Shown: positions 17,109 to 25,739, numbered from the stretch's first letter. The stretch is DNA of 64,000 bases from Paenibacillus marchantiae (GCF_028771845.1 NZ_CP118270.1:4960001-5024000); one strand, 5' to 3'. A program made the numbers and translations. Notes: a model not told the origin generated them from the sequence alone.

Positions 17109-17684
17109 TCACCAAAGGAACTGGCGTATCTCATTTGAGAACGTTCCCGTCGGCCTGTCTTCGCCGAGCATAGCAAGGCGCACAGGATGACGAGCAGCCT
17201 GTTGGACGGTGCCCGTGCCCTCAAAATTGTTTTAAATTCCGTTGCGATGAAGCCCGGGCATACAGCATTGACCTTAATTCCTGTGGACTCAAGTTCGATT
17301 GCGAAAGCAAGGCACCGAACACATTCGTTTCGAAAACTGTGCGTATCTCGTCGAGAGACGCGATGCTTGGGGAGCGGACCTTCCAACTTCCTCCAGCGGC
17401 CTATCTGGCAGACCTGCGGATGATATACCCGCGTTGTTAACAAGCACGTCAAGAGAGCCGAGTTCGCTGCGAATACGTGCTGAAGCAGCTGAGATGAAAT
17501 CCTGATTCGTGACGTCGAGCTGTAGAGCACGAGCATCTTCACCGATACTTTTCTCTGCTGCCTCCCCTTTTTCGAGATTGCGCGAGCCGAAGAGTACCGC
17601 AAAGCCTTGTGACGCGAGAACTTTCGCTATTTAAAGCCCGATTCCTTTGTTTGCCCCAGTGACCAAGGCGACAGGTTTATGCAT
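17109..17684 (-). pseudogene. Short-chain dehydrogenase pseudogene
   Basis: From an ATG at 17684 with AAGGAAGGAG upstream the frame reads the SDR coenzyme motif VALVTGANKGIGL and then meets a TAA. Past the stop it resumes as IAKVLASQGFAVLFGSRNLE, then LDVLVNNAGISSAG. Later, after shifts of frame, GIKVNAVCPGFIATEF is found and finally PTGTFSNEIRQFLW before the last stop at 17109. At least one stop and two frameshifts break it, and the catalytic Ser and Tyr region is garbled. It was probably a carbonyl-reductase-like protein paired with the aldo/keto reductase under the divergent MarR. Confidence 0.8.
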
Positions 17685-17730
17685 TTTTCACTCCTTCCTT
17701 TACATCCTTTGCAGAACTTTATAATTTTCA

Positions 17731-17750
17731 TAGGTTGACATATCAACCTA
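17731..17750. promoter_or_regulatory. MarR operator A (SDR/MarR intergenic)
   Basis: TAGGTTGA-CATA-TCAACCTA, a dyad with perfect 8-bp arms. Confidence 0.85.
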
Positions 17751-17768
17751 AAGACAAATTCAATCCTC

Positions 17769-17788
17769 TTGGTTGATATGTCAACTAA
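17769..17788. promoter_or_regulatory. MarR operator B
   Basis: TTGGTTGA-TATG-TCAACTAA, arms matching at 7 of 8 positions. Confidence 0.8.
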
Positions 17789-17810
17789 CAAAACAAACTG
17801 TACCATCTTG

Positions 17811-17828
17811 TGGTTGACGTGTCAACCA
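17811..17828. promoter_or_regulatory. MarR operator C, overlapping the MarR promoter
   Basis: TGGTTGA-CGTG-TCAACCA, perfect 7-bp arms. It lies between a likely -35 (TTGTGG at 17808) and -10 (TATTAT at 17832) of the regulator gene. Confidence 0.8.
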
Positions 17829-17843
17829 TGGTATTATATTGGC

Positions 17844-18314
17844 ATGGATATTAATGAACTAAACGAAGACGAAATGCGACTATGGAATACATGGAAAGGC
17901 TCCTTTAAACGAGTCTTTGGTAGCGTTGTAAAAGAAATGTCTGAATATACAGGACTATCAGAAGGTGATTTTGGAGTATTAGATCGTTTATTCCAATTTG
18001 GGGATGGTAAACTTCGCCAACAGGAATTAGCTGACTCGATGGACTGGGATAAGAGCCGACTATCTCATCATCTAACGCGTATGGAAAAACGAGGTCTAGT
18101 TCTGAGGAAACCACTGGACACAGATCGTGGTGTGCAAGTCATTATTACTCCCGTCGGAAAGTCAGCCTTGGATGAAGCCCTTCCCATAGTCTCAAAGGCA
18201 ATACGCAAGTATTTTCTAGATCTATTAACTGATCAAGATATTAAGTCAATAACTGAACTGGCGGAACGAACCAAAAAAATTGACAGATCGCCTAGTAACG
18301 ACTCTTCATCTTGA
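17844..18314 (+). CDS. MarR-family repressor with triple operator
   Basis: About 156 residues. The helix-turn-helix reads LRQQELADSMDWDKSRLSHH, then LTRMEKRGLV and the wing RKPLDTDRGVQVIITPVGK. I take the ATG at 17844 (MDINELNEDEMRLW); the frame extends to a TTG at 17769, but that would run through operators B and C and encodes nothing family-like. The ATG has no ribosome binding site and stands only about 7 bases after the -10 candidate, so the message may be leaderless. It is divergent from the SDR/aldo-keto unit and probably represses it. A hairpin follows at 18367. Confidence 0.85.
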   Translation: MDINELNEDEMRLWNTWKGSFKRVFGSVVKEMSEYTGLSEGDFGVLDRLFQFGDGKLRQQELADSMDWDKSRLSHHLTRMEKRGLVLRKPLDTDRGVQVIITPVGKSALDEALPIVSKAIRKYFLDLLTDQDIKSITELAERTKKIDRSPSNDSSS

Positions 18315-18366
18315 TCGCTGTTTTGGATGGCATGCACAACATATAAGTACTGCAATTGACAAGTAA

Positions 18367-18410
18367 CGGGCCTCTCTCGCTAAAAATAGCGGAGGGGTCA
18401 GTTTAATTTT
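18367..18410 (+). terminator. Terminator after the MarR gene
   Basis: CGCTA and TAGCG close a hairpin extended by imperfect pairing of CCTCTCT with GAGGGGT, followed by TTTAATTTTT. Confidence 0.6.
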
Positions 18411-18558
18411 TCCAGTTGAAGTCGTATAGGTGTAATGCAGTCGAAACTTTATTAAATAATCATCAAATCAGTAATGTTATTGTTTTTTTATTTGGCACTA
18501 GTGTCCTAAAACAAGATTAGGGCTGCGCGATAGAACACATCGATAACTTCCGTAATTA

Positions 18559-18858
18559 TCATCTTTCTATGCTTGAAGCCCAATTTTTAAAGTGAATCAG
18601 TATCTCTTCTAGATTCGTTGCTCCGCCTGCACCATGAAATACTCCATCCCTCACAATACAGTAGAACCAATCTTCATCAGTTCTCTCTTCTTCTATCGAA
18701 TCAAATGGCGTATCCTCTAAATAAGTTTCCGCCAAATTGATTTCAATAGACCAACCGGGATTATCCACTGTATCAATTTTCACACCATATGAATGTTCCC
18801 AATCTCCATTACAGTTTTCATAATACCAGTTCTGAAGCCATTTTAATGCATTCATCAT
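18559..18858 (-). CDS. Imm53-type immunity protein
   Basis: The 99-residue sequence matches the pattern I know for Imm53 proteins: LKWLQNWYYENCNGDWEHSYG at the N-terminus, DNPGWSIEINLAET in the middle and GVFHGAGGATNLEEIL near the end. Such proteins are predicted antidotes of polymorphic or contact-dependent toxins. No toxin gene is present nearby. The gene starts 30 bases after the stop of the kinase-fold gene on the same strand, with AAGAGGTAGAG as the binding site, so the two are probably cotranscribed. Confidence 0.75.
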   Translation of the reverse strand: MMNALKWLQNWYYENCNGDWEHSYGVKIDTVDNPGWSIEINLAETYLEDTPFDSIEEERTDEDWFYCIVRDGVFHGAGGATNLEEILIHFKNWASSIER

Positions 18859-18888
18859 CTCTACCTCTTCTTTGGAATTCCATCTGGT

Positions 18889-19974
18889 CTAGTTAGTCTT
18901 ACTACTACAGATCCGTTCAATCTCCTCAACTGGAAAAATCGTAGTTCTGCTCATCGAAATGAGATTAGTGTAGAAATCATTCATCACTACGGCTATTGGA
19001 GCGTACCGCATGATAATCTTTGCTGCTGAATCCATCATCTCTGGCAACTCGTCGCGCTCAGTACAACGGCGTATGTAGTCTATACGTTCAGTTCGGTTTA
19101 CCGTGCCAACTAATGCCGTTACAAGCCAGTTCACTAACGTTGTTACCACATAACACCCATCATGAGTCTTGTTCACTTCAAGAAAATTCAATTCAGAATC
19201 GGACAGTTCAAACCGAGAAGACGTCGCAAGACCAAAGTCCGAAATATAAACACGGTTTCCGTCGGTTAAAACATTCTTAAAGTGGAGATCGAAATGATGT
19301 AACTTGTTTGCATTCATAAAGGAGACAGCGGATCGCAGATTCAAATCCACCATGGACAGTGCTGAAGCGGCTTTACTCTCACCAATAGCAATCTGTTCGT
19401 AAAGCCAATCGTGCAGGTTGTAGGGAATGTACTCACAGAACAGTACAACACTGTACTCGGATTGTTCAAGTGCCTCAATACGGTCACCCATTTTTGAAGT
19501 ATCCCAAAACTCAACCATACGGGAAACATCGCTCAGTTCATCAGAGATTGGAGTTCGTCGTTCTGGACTTTTTAACACCCGCCAGTGGTACATTAACGGA
19601 AAACTCGCACAGTGATTTGCCAGCACCCAGTTGGTGGTCATGGTATGGGCTGCAACCTCGCGCCACACACTAAAACCTGGAGAACCTATGCCATACTGGC
19701 AATATGGAGGAAGTTTGAAAACGTTTTTCGTGGACATGGCATTTTCAGTGAGCCTTTCTTTTTCCGTAAGTGGTATTATTTTCACGAAGATGGGCGTTTC
19801 CTCAATCTGCATCAAAACCGTTGCACCACCAATGCCAGTATCAAGACCCGTAGCATCTTCTACTCGTTCTCGAAGCTGTTCATCACTGAGCAATGTTACG
19901 GCAGTGGACACGATAGCATAGCGGGTAAGGCGAGTTTCATGAGAAACATAAGACTCCTTCTGTGATGATGTCAT
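18889..19974 (-). CDS. Protein-kinase-fold protein upstream of Imm53
   Basis: The 361-residue protein has the core marks of a eukaryotic-like protein kinase: a glycine-rich start GLDTGIGGATVLMQ, Lys in PIFVKIIPL, a Glu in VWREVAAH, a hinge FCEYIPYNLHDWL, the catalytic loop HHFDLHFKNVL (Asp and Asn in register) and the metal motif ISDFGLAT. There is no membrane segment or PASTA domain, unlike PrkC, so it is cytoplasmic. The loop HFD-L-HFKN differs from the usual HRDxKxxN by replacing the Lys with His, so the substrate may not be a protein. It is the first gene of the pair with Imm53. AAGGAG lies about 11 bases before the ATG. Confidence 0.8.
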   Translation of the reverse strand: MTSSQKESYVSHETRLTRYAIVSTAVTLLSDEQLRERVEDATGLDTGIGGATVLMQIEETPIFVKIIPLTEKERLTENAMSTKNVFKLPPYCQYGIGSPGFSVWREVAAHTMTTNWVLANHCASFPLMYHWRVLKSPERRTPISDELSDVSRMVEFWDTSKMGDRIEALEQSEYSVVLFCEYIPYNLHDWLYEQIAIGESKAASALSMVDLNLRSAVSFMNANKLHHFDLHFKNVLTDGNRVYISDFGLATSSRFELSDSELNFLEVNKTHDGCYVVTTLVNWLVTALVGTVNRTERIDYIRRCTERDELPEMMDSAAKIIMRYAPIAVVMNDFYTNLISMSRTTIFPVEEIERICSSKTN

Positions 19975-20047
19975 AGGGGGTATTCTCCTTTTTTCCCAGA
20001 TCGGATGGCGTGAAGTATGTACATTTTGTACATTGACATAAAGTTCC

Positions 20048-20551
20048 CTAACTTTCTCTGATCATAGCATATTTAACGACGTTCCATTGCCCTTGCTGGT
20101 AAGCAAGTATCATGTCTAAAGAGATTGATCCCTCGTTTGAACGATACTTACTAACCTCAATAGTCATCTCATCTGGGTTGATCGATTGCTTCTGTTTTTC
20201 AATGGTTAGAAGAATGCCTTTAAGCATCGTTTTCCCCTGCTCATATAACTTTTGCTCTATTAATTGTTCATAGTTGTAGTTATAAATCTTGATGTTATAT
20301 TCTTTTTGTAAGTATTCTTCAATAACTTGTTTATCAGAACTTTTCAAAATAACTCCCTCTTCCGAAACCAGAGAAATGTACTCCATATCGGCATTAAGAG
20401 CTGTATCATTTGAAATCACTTCATCCAACGCTACGCGATAAGGTCCAGTAAGATCCTCCTGTGAACCTGAACTAGTCAAACTGCTGGAGCAAGCTGATGT
20501 TAGAATAATCAGTATAATGATGAGAATAAAATATGAATATTTTACTTTTAT
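20048..20551 (-). CDS. Lipoprotein with an apparent ATA start
   Basis: The in-frame sequence upstream of the first TTG (20479) encodes a clear lipoprotein signal, ILIIILIILTSAC-SSS, with the lipobox Cys. To include it translation must begin near 20551-20554, where GGGGAGGG is followed at proper spacing by ATA codons and no ATG, GTG or TTG. Either ATA is used as a rare start, or an ATG was lost by mutation and the gene is silent or starts inside at the TTG, giving a cytoplasmic fragment of 143 residues. The mature part is acidic and unrecognised, with a C-terminal QGQWNVVKYA strand often seen in small secreted Bacillales proteins. Confidence 0.6.
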   Translation of the reverse strand: MKVKYSYFILIIILIILTSACSSSLTSSGSQEDLTGPYRVALDEVISNDTALNADMEYISLVSEEGVILKSSDKQVIEEYLQKEYNIKIYNYNYEQLIEQKLYEQGKTMLKGILLTIEKQKQSINPDEMTIEVSKYRSNEGSISLDMILAYQQGQWNVVKYAMIRES

Positions 20552-20767
20552 TATAACCCTCCCCTTTAAAGTACTTACTTAAATGAACGCAATACAACTA
20601 TATAATGTTGCCATACAATGGAACAATATTCTTTTCCCTCGACTTTCCCCTTTGAACACAGTCTGTTAAACGTGTATAAAACATCGTTGTTAGCCTTATG
20701 AATATCACAACATACGTTGGTTTAATTCACTTTAATTGTTTTAAATACTGCTCCATTAATTGATTTA

Positions 20768-20819
20768 TAAAAAAAATAGATTTTGATTCTTGCGAATAGG
20801 CAAGAATCAAAATCTATTC
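20768..20819 (-). terminator. Strong terminator after the GH18 gene
   Basis: A perfect 19-bp stem (20775-20793 with 20800-20818) around a 6-base loop, followed on the minus strand by eight T. Confidence 0.9.
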
Positions 20820-20860
20820 ATCTATTAGCTTAGATGATCAATACTAACTCACCTTATACT

Positions 20861-21895
20861 TTACTCTTTCAATCCAGCTGATATGGCTTGCCAGAACCCT
20901 GAATCTTCAGTTCCCATAGACCAGATGGAGATACCCGCGAGGTTATACTTTATTGTTAAATGAGTTTTTTCCTGGATACTTGCTGCATTTTCGTACCAAA
21001 CCACATGTTTTGAACCATCATCAGCCTGATAGCGGAGAGATATTGAAGACGAAGACTCATCCCATTCTGGTTTAGCTCCTGTTGAAGCAATCAAAGCAGG
21101 AATTTCTTTTAGAGCTATAATATCTCCATTCTTCTTCGTTTCATTCCAATTATAACCATAAGCTGGTACTCCAATAATTACTTTTTGAAGAGGAATTTCA
21201 GATATAGTGTACTCAATGGCAGCCTCCATCCAATCTTTACCTGCTACTGGTCCAGAAGGTCCCCATGGACCATTCTGGTCATAAGTCATAACTTGAATAT
21301 AATCAGCATGCTTGCCTAATTCCTTGTAATTGAAGGCACCTGACCAGCTATTAGTAGGATCATTTTCAAACTCAGCTGGAACCGATACCATTGTTAGATA
21401 TCCCTTAGGTCGTAACGTTTGAGAAATCTCTCCAATAAAACTACTGAAAGCTTTACGATCCTTAGCCTCAATATTCTCAAAGTCGATATTAATACCTTTA
21501 TATTGATTCGTTTTAACTAGGTTAAGAATACTTTTGATAGCCTCTTTCCTTACTTTAGCATCGTCTACAATTTTGTGAGCTAGTGCCGCATTGAAGTAAT
21601 CTCCTTGCCAATTGGAAACCGCTGCGAACGTTTCAATATTTTTCTTATTAGCAAAAGAAATAGCTTCCTTGGGGGCAGAACCAAGAATTTTACCCTTCGA
21701 GTCGAATGTAAATGAATCTGTGGAAACTTGAGTGAGGTGAGAATAATTAGTAATAAGAGAGTCATAAGCATTTTCATCTTGAGCATAGTATCCCAATACT
21801 ATTTTGGAGTTGGAACCCGCTGAAACATAACTCGACGATAAAAGAAAACTACTTAATATTGTGCTGATTATGGAGAGATATAAAAGTTTTTTCAT
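20861..21895 (-). CDS. Secreted GH18 glycosidase (chitinase/SleL-like)
   Basis: GH18 enzymes hydrolyse beta-1,4-GlcNAc-containing polymers. The conserved barrel strand is present as YKGINIDFENIE, giving the D-x-D-x-E type motif with the catalytic Glu; an Asn takes the place of one Asp, as in SleL/YaaH-type cortex enzymes. Further barrel strands are TYDQNGPWGPSG and GVPAYGYNW. The start is the ATG at 21895, where a signal peptide ending SSSYVSA begins; the frame extends 24 codons upstream without a site. No LysM or chitin-binding module is attached, so it is a single-domain enzyme. It lies downstream of an orphan palindromic operator and ends at a perfect terminator. Confidence 0.88.
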   Translation of the reverse strand: MKKLLYLSIISTILSSFLLSSSYVSAGSNSKIVLGYYAQDENAYDSLITNYSHLTQVSTDSFTFDSKGKILGSAPKEAISFANKKNIETFAAVSNWQGDYFNAALAHKIVDDAKVRKEAIKSILNLVKTNQYKGINIDFENIEAKDRKAFSSFIGEISQTLRPKGYLTMVSVPAEFENDPTNSWSGAFNYKELGKHADYIQVMTYDQNGPWGPSGPVAGKDWMEAAIEYTISEIPLQKVIIGVPAYGYNWNETKKNGDIIALKEIPALIASTGAKPEWDESSSSISLRYQADDGSKHVVWYENAASIQEKTHLTIKYNLAGISIWSMGTEDSGFWQAISAGLKE

Positions 21896-21985
21896 TACAA
21901 TACACACACCTCGTATTTGGTTATTTATTAATTTATCAGTATTTATGAATTGATTAATCTCTGGCATGACGTCATACCCAATTTC

Positions 21986-22005
21986 CCTAACGAACGTTCG
22001 TTAGG
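21986..22005. promoter_or_regulatory. Perfect 20-bp palindrome, TetR-type operator
   Basis: CCTAACGAAC followed by its exact reverse complement, with an ACGAACGTTCGT centre, as in many TetR-family operators. It is about 90 bases before the GH18 start. No TetR gene is intact in the window. Confidence 0.65.
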
Positions 22006-22247
22006 CCACTGTAGCATAGCGTTTTTTTGAATACAATATATATAGATATAATCTCATATTATTAGTAATTCACTAAGACATTAGGATAGACAAATATAAG
22101 TGCCTCCCCATTCCTTGCCATTTTGCACTCAAGAAACTAACACTATTTATTTTAAAATTGTAATGAAATTTACTTTATTTTCTCTTTTGCAACAATTTGA
22201 TATGTTGCTCCGTTAGAGGTGCTGAATACATCCTAGGAGGAAAACAT

Positions 22248-23285
22248 ATGAACACTCGTAACAAAAAAATAGCCTTAACTTTAGCCGCAACGATTATAGC
22301 TGGAGGAGCTTTGTCATTTACTAACTTTAACAGTTCCGATGCGGCAGAACTTAATTCAACTAAGGAAATCCACATTCTTCCTATGAAGATTTCAGAGCAA
22401 CTGAACAATAAACTAAAAAATGTTAAGCTCTCATATCAAATTCCGAGTATCGTTATTTTCAACAAACATTTCAGTGATAAAGAATATAAGGATTTAGAGA
22501 AGAAGATTGGTAAGTTCCACATCAAAAATACGTATAGCAACGTTCTTGAAGGATTCTCTGCAAATCTCACAAAAAGACAAATTGAGCTGTTAAATAATGT
22601 CTCATTCGTGTCTTTAATTGATTTAGATTCAAAAATTTCATTGGGTAAAGAAATTACCATAACATCAGATTTTGTTAAGAATAGCGACCAATGGTCCGCC
22701 GGATTCGCAGATTACCCCAAAAAGGATCGTTCAATCTATAAACTGAATTATTCGTTTAATTCACTACCAAAAGAAATCAATATGAATCAAAGGGGGCTGT
22801 ACCTGAGTGGTGTTAATCGTAGTGATGATTTATTCATGTTCGTGAAGAAAAAAATAGATAAGACATCTAAATTAAAGCCAAATCAGACCTATCTTGTAAC
22901 CTTTGATTTTGATATTGCGACTAACGCAGCGAAGGATAGTATGGGTGCTGGTGGTTCTCCAGGAGAGAGTGTGTATGTAAAAGCTGGAGTAACTAAGCAA
23001 GAACCCAAATCGATTCTAAATAAGGATTATTTCTATCAAATGAATATCGATAAGGGCCAGCAGTCTCAAGAAGGCAAAGATGCTTTTGTGCTCGGAAATT
23101 TATCGAAGAGTACATCTACAGATCAAACATATGAAGTAAAAACGTTCAATAATAAAAACCGACCTTTTCTCGTGAAAACGGATGCGAAGGGAGAATTGTG
23201 GATTATCCTTGGCACGGATTCAGCATTTGAAAGCGAAACCAGTATTTATATCACAAGAACTAAAATAACCCTCAAAGAAATTTAG
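22248..23285 (+). CDS. Secreted protein with I9-inhibitor-like domain and lectin-like tail
   Basis: After a signal peptide (to about residue 33, SSDAAEL) the segment of about 60 residues containing IPSIVIFNKHFSDKEYKDLE and LEGFSANLTKRQIELLNN has the pattern of the I9 propeptide of subtilisin-like proteases, ending in VSFVSLIDLD. In those proteases this domain folds and inhibits the enzyme. Here no S8 catalytic domain follows. Instead there is a domain of about 200 residues containing WSAGFADYP, GLYLSGVNRSDDLFMF and GAGGSPGESVYVKAG, which I do not recognise with certainty. A free-standing secreted protease inhibitor is a reasonable inference. AGGAGG precedes the ATG, and a terminator follows directly. 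Confidence 0.65.
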   Translation: MNTRNKKIALTLAATIIAGGALSFTNFNSSDAAELNSTKEIHILPMKISEQLNNKLKNVKLSYQIPSIVIFNKHFSDKEYKDLEKKIGKFHIKNTYSNVLEGFSANLTKRQIELLNNVSFVSLIDLDSKISLGKEITITSDFVKNSDQWSAGFADYPKKDRSIYKLNYSFNSLPKEINMNQRGLYLSGVNRSDDLFMFVKKKIDKTSKLKPNQTYLVTFDFDIATNAAKDSMGAGGSPGESVYVKAGVTKQEPKSILNKDYFYQMNIDKGQQSQEGKDAFVLGNLSKSTSTDQTYEVKTFNNKNRPFLVKTDAKGELWIILGTDSAFESETSIYITRTKITLKEI

Positions 23286-23294
23286 ATTTTGAGT

Positions 23295-23331
23295 AAGGAG
23301 CTGTGCTAATGACAGCTCCTTTTATCTTTTT
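23295..23331 (+). terminator. Terminator after the I9-like gene
   Basis: AAGGAGCTGT pairs with ACAGCTCCTT and is followed by TTATCTTTTT. Confidence 0.9.
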
Positions 23332-23424
23332 ACACTCGCAAACGAAAAGTCTCTTTCTTCTTTTCTTCACTCCGGTTTTCAGTGTTGAGATCGTCCAAAC
23401 ATGATCTCTTTTTATTTAGAATCC

Positions 23425-24732
23425 TTACCTCCCATGGAAGAACTGCGGCAAATATTTACGGTTCTGCTCCAGCATTTCATTCAGCATCTCTTCTGATATA
23501 CACACGGAATCGGTTAGCGGATGAGAGCTAAGGGCGAGCAGTGCCTTCTCCCTGCTTCCCGAGACCGCCGCTTCGATGGCCAGACTCTCATAGGTCTTCA
23601 CCGCTTGAATCAGGCCAACTGCGGCATCCGGTATTCGTGTAATAGGTACCGGAACAGCTCCTTTCTTCGTTACCAGGCAATTCACTTCGATACTGACATC
23701 CTGTGGCAAAAAGTCCAGGGTATCGCCGTTCATGACGTTTAGCGTTAGAACCTCTCCGCTATCCGTATGAATCGCCTTCATCAGGTTGACAGCCGCCTCG
23801 GAATAATAGGCACCTCCACGCTGCTCCAGCTGCTTCGGTTTCTCCACTAGCTCTGGCCGCTTGTAAATCTCAAATAGTTCATCCTCAAGGCGCTTGACCA
23901 TCTCAGCCCTCGTCTCGCCTATGGCTGCGGCAGCCTGCTGCTCCGCCAATATCTCACGGTGAAGGTAATAATATTTCAGATAATAGGACGGAATAGCGCC
24001 AATCGCCCGAATCAGCGTAGCGTTCCAAGCAAGCTGCGGCACGTTACTGGCCGAGTAACTCCCCCCTGTGTCCAACAACTCCTCCAACTTTGACTCTCCA
24101 TCAATCTCGATCCGGCTGATCCAGTGCAGATGATTTAACCCGACAAACTCGCAATAGATGCGTTCCTCAGGCACCTGGTAGAGCGCAGACAGCCACTTGT
24201 AGGCGGCGATCGGGGAATTGCATAAACCAATGGAGCGGATGCTGGAATGCTTCATGATGGCTTCCGTTACCATTCCGGACGGATTCGTGAAATTAAGTAG
24301 CCAGGCGTCAGGACATAATAACTCCATATCCTTGCATATATCCAAGAGTACAGGTATGGTACGAAGAGCCTTCATCATTCCGCCGGCTCCGGTCGTCTCC
24401 TGCCCGAGCATTCCATATTTCAACGGGATCGTTTCGTCCCATTTTCTAGCCTCCAGCAACCCTACCCGCATCTGTGTAGATACATAATGGGCATCCCTAA
24501 GTCCTTCCTTGCGGTCCAAAGTTAAAGTAATATTAATCGGCAGTCCGCTTCGTTCAACCATTCGCTTCGCCAGCCCGCCAACAATGGTGAGTTTATGAAG
24601 GCCTTCCGGAATATCCACTAGCACGATATGCTTAACCGGAAAGCTCTCATAATGACGGATGAAACCTTCAATCAGCTCAGGGGTATAGGAAGAGCCTCCC
24701 CCAATAACAGCAACCTTTAATCCAGGGCCCAT
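23425..24732 (-). CDS. GH4 6-phospho-beta-glucosidase
   Basis: GH4 enzymes cleave 6-phospho-glycosides by an NAD- and Mn-dependent redox mechanism. The NAD motif is at the N-terminus (VAVIGGGSSYTPELIEGF), the metal ligands are in GLCNSPIAAYKW (Cys) and GLNHLHWISR (His), and NFTNPSGMVTEA is the family signature between them. The 435-residue length is normal. The best match is the CelF/LicH group acting on phospho-cellobiose-like substrates. The gene overlaps the kinase gene upstream by 16 bases, and its ATG has AAAGGAGAGG before it. With no PTS in the locus, the phosphorylated substrate must come from another source, plausibly that kinase. Confidence 0.92.
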   Translation of the reverse strand: MGPGLKVAVIGGGSSYTPELIEGFIRHYESFPVKHIVLVDIPEGLHKLTIVGGLAKRMVERSGLPINITLTLDRKEGLRDAHYVSTQMRVGLLEARKWDETIPLKYGMLGQETTGAGGMMKALRTIPVLLDICKDMELLCPDAWLLNFTNPSGMVTEAIMKHSSIRSIGLCNSPIAAYKWLSALYQVPEERIYCEFVGLNHLHWISRIEIDGESKLEELLDTGGSYSASNVPQLAWNATLIRAIGAIPSYYLKYYYLHREILAEQQAAAAIGETRAEMVKRLEDELFEIYKRPELVEKPKQLEQRGGAYYSEAAVNLMKAIHTDSGEVLTLNVMNGDTLDFLPQDVSIEVNCLVTKKGAVPVPITRIPDAAVGLIQAVKTYESLAIEAAVSGSREKALLALSSHPLTDSVCISEEMLNEMLEQNRKYLPQFFHGR

Positions 24733-25709
24733 TTCACATTCCTCTCCTTTACGGCAAGTCCTTGGTGCAATTGTTCATATACAGTGGAATCTGATTTCAC
24801 TCCGTTCTCATCCATTGCGAGCAGGATGGCACCCGCTGCTGGCTCAAGGTCCAAGATACACAACCGGCATTTCGGTGCTGCTGTAGTAACCTGAGACTCG
24901 ATATGCCGAACCACATAATCTCCTTCTCCACGAGTTAGCACGCTGCCGGCCAATACAACATCAAAGGAATCATTGCCCATACCTAGTTTATGAATAACTG
25001 CACTGGCGACTTTCCCCAGCTCCAAACCTTGCCTTTCCAATATTTTTCTTGCGACTTCATCCCTAGGCGCAGCCTGAAACAGCAGTTTCGCCAGCGTATG
25101 TGGTGCCCTTCTTCCATCGTCCAAAAAACGGTGGTACATCTCTTCCACGGTCTCGAAGGTAAGCGCATTCAACGTAAGCGAAGTCAATGTAGTAGGCTGC
25201 TCCCTACCTTCCCATGAACGAATGACTGTCCGAAACACCTCGACGGCCAGATCACCGCCTCCGCCGAAATCGCCGAATTCATAACCGAATCCTCCGATCT
25301 GAACCTCCTCGCCTGCAACGTTAACACCATATCCATTCGTCCCGCTTCCGCATATAAGGACAACCCCATCCGTCTGCCTTGTGCCGGCTCTCATGGCAAT
25401 GACAGTATCGCATACGATACGATGTTTCTTTAAACCCATTGCACCTATTATTGGACGTAAGATGCGGAAATCCGCCTCACGATCGGCTCCCGCAAGCCCG
25501 AATGTAGCGTAAGTGATATTCTCTTTGTTAAGCCCCGCCTGTGCATAAGCCTCATCAACGGCCTGGGTTATACTACTTTCTGCAATGGCAGCACCAAGCT
25601 GATGATTGCCACAGCCGCTGATTCCCCTGCCTAATATTCGTCCCGTTTCGTCCGCCACGACGGCCAATGTCTTACTACCTCCACCATCTACTCCCAAGTA
25701 ATAGTTCAA
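24717..25709 (-). CDS. BadF/BadG-type sugar kinase (N-acetylglucosamine kinase-like)
   Basis: ASKHA-fold kinase of 330 residues. Phosphate loop 1 is LGVDGGGSKTLAVVAD at the N-terminus, connect regions show GLAGADRE, and the second phosphate region reads CGSGTNGYG followed by GYEFGDFGGGGDLA; the adenosine motif is VVLAGSVLTRG. These match the BadF/BadG/BcrA/BcrD family, whose members in sugar loci phosphorylate glucosamine, GlcNAc or related sugars. It sits between the solute-binding gene and the GH4 gene and overlaps the latter. It could phosphorylate the imported disaccharide or the released monosaccharide; the sequence cannot decide. Confidence 0.88.
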   Translation of the reverse strand: MNYYLGVDGGGSKTLAVVADETGRILGRGISGCGNHQLGAAIAESSITQAVDEAYAQAGLNKENITYATFGLAGADREADFRILRPIIGAMGLKKHRIVCDTVIAMRAGTRQTDGVVLICGSGTNGYGVNVAGEEVQIGGFGYEFGDFGGGGDLAVEVFRTVIRSWEGREQPTTLTSLTLNALTFETVEEMYHRFLDDGRRAPHTLAKLLFQAAPRDEVARKILERQGLELGKVASAVIHKLGMGNDSFDVVLAGSVLTRGEGDYVVRHIESQVTTAAPKCRLCILDLEPAAGAILLAMDENGVKSDSTVYEQLHQGLAVKERNVKWALD

Positions 25710-25739
25710 GTATGATCTCTCCTATGTTTCTCGGCTAAT

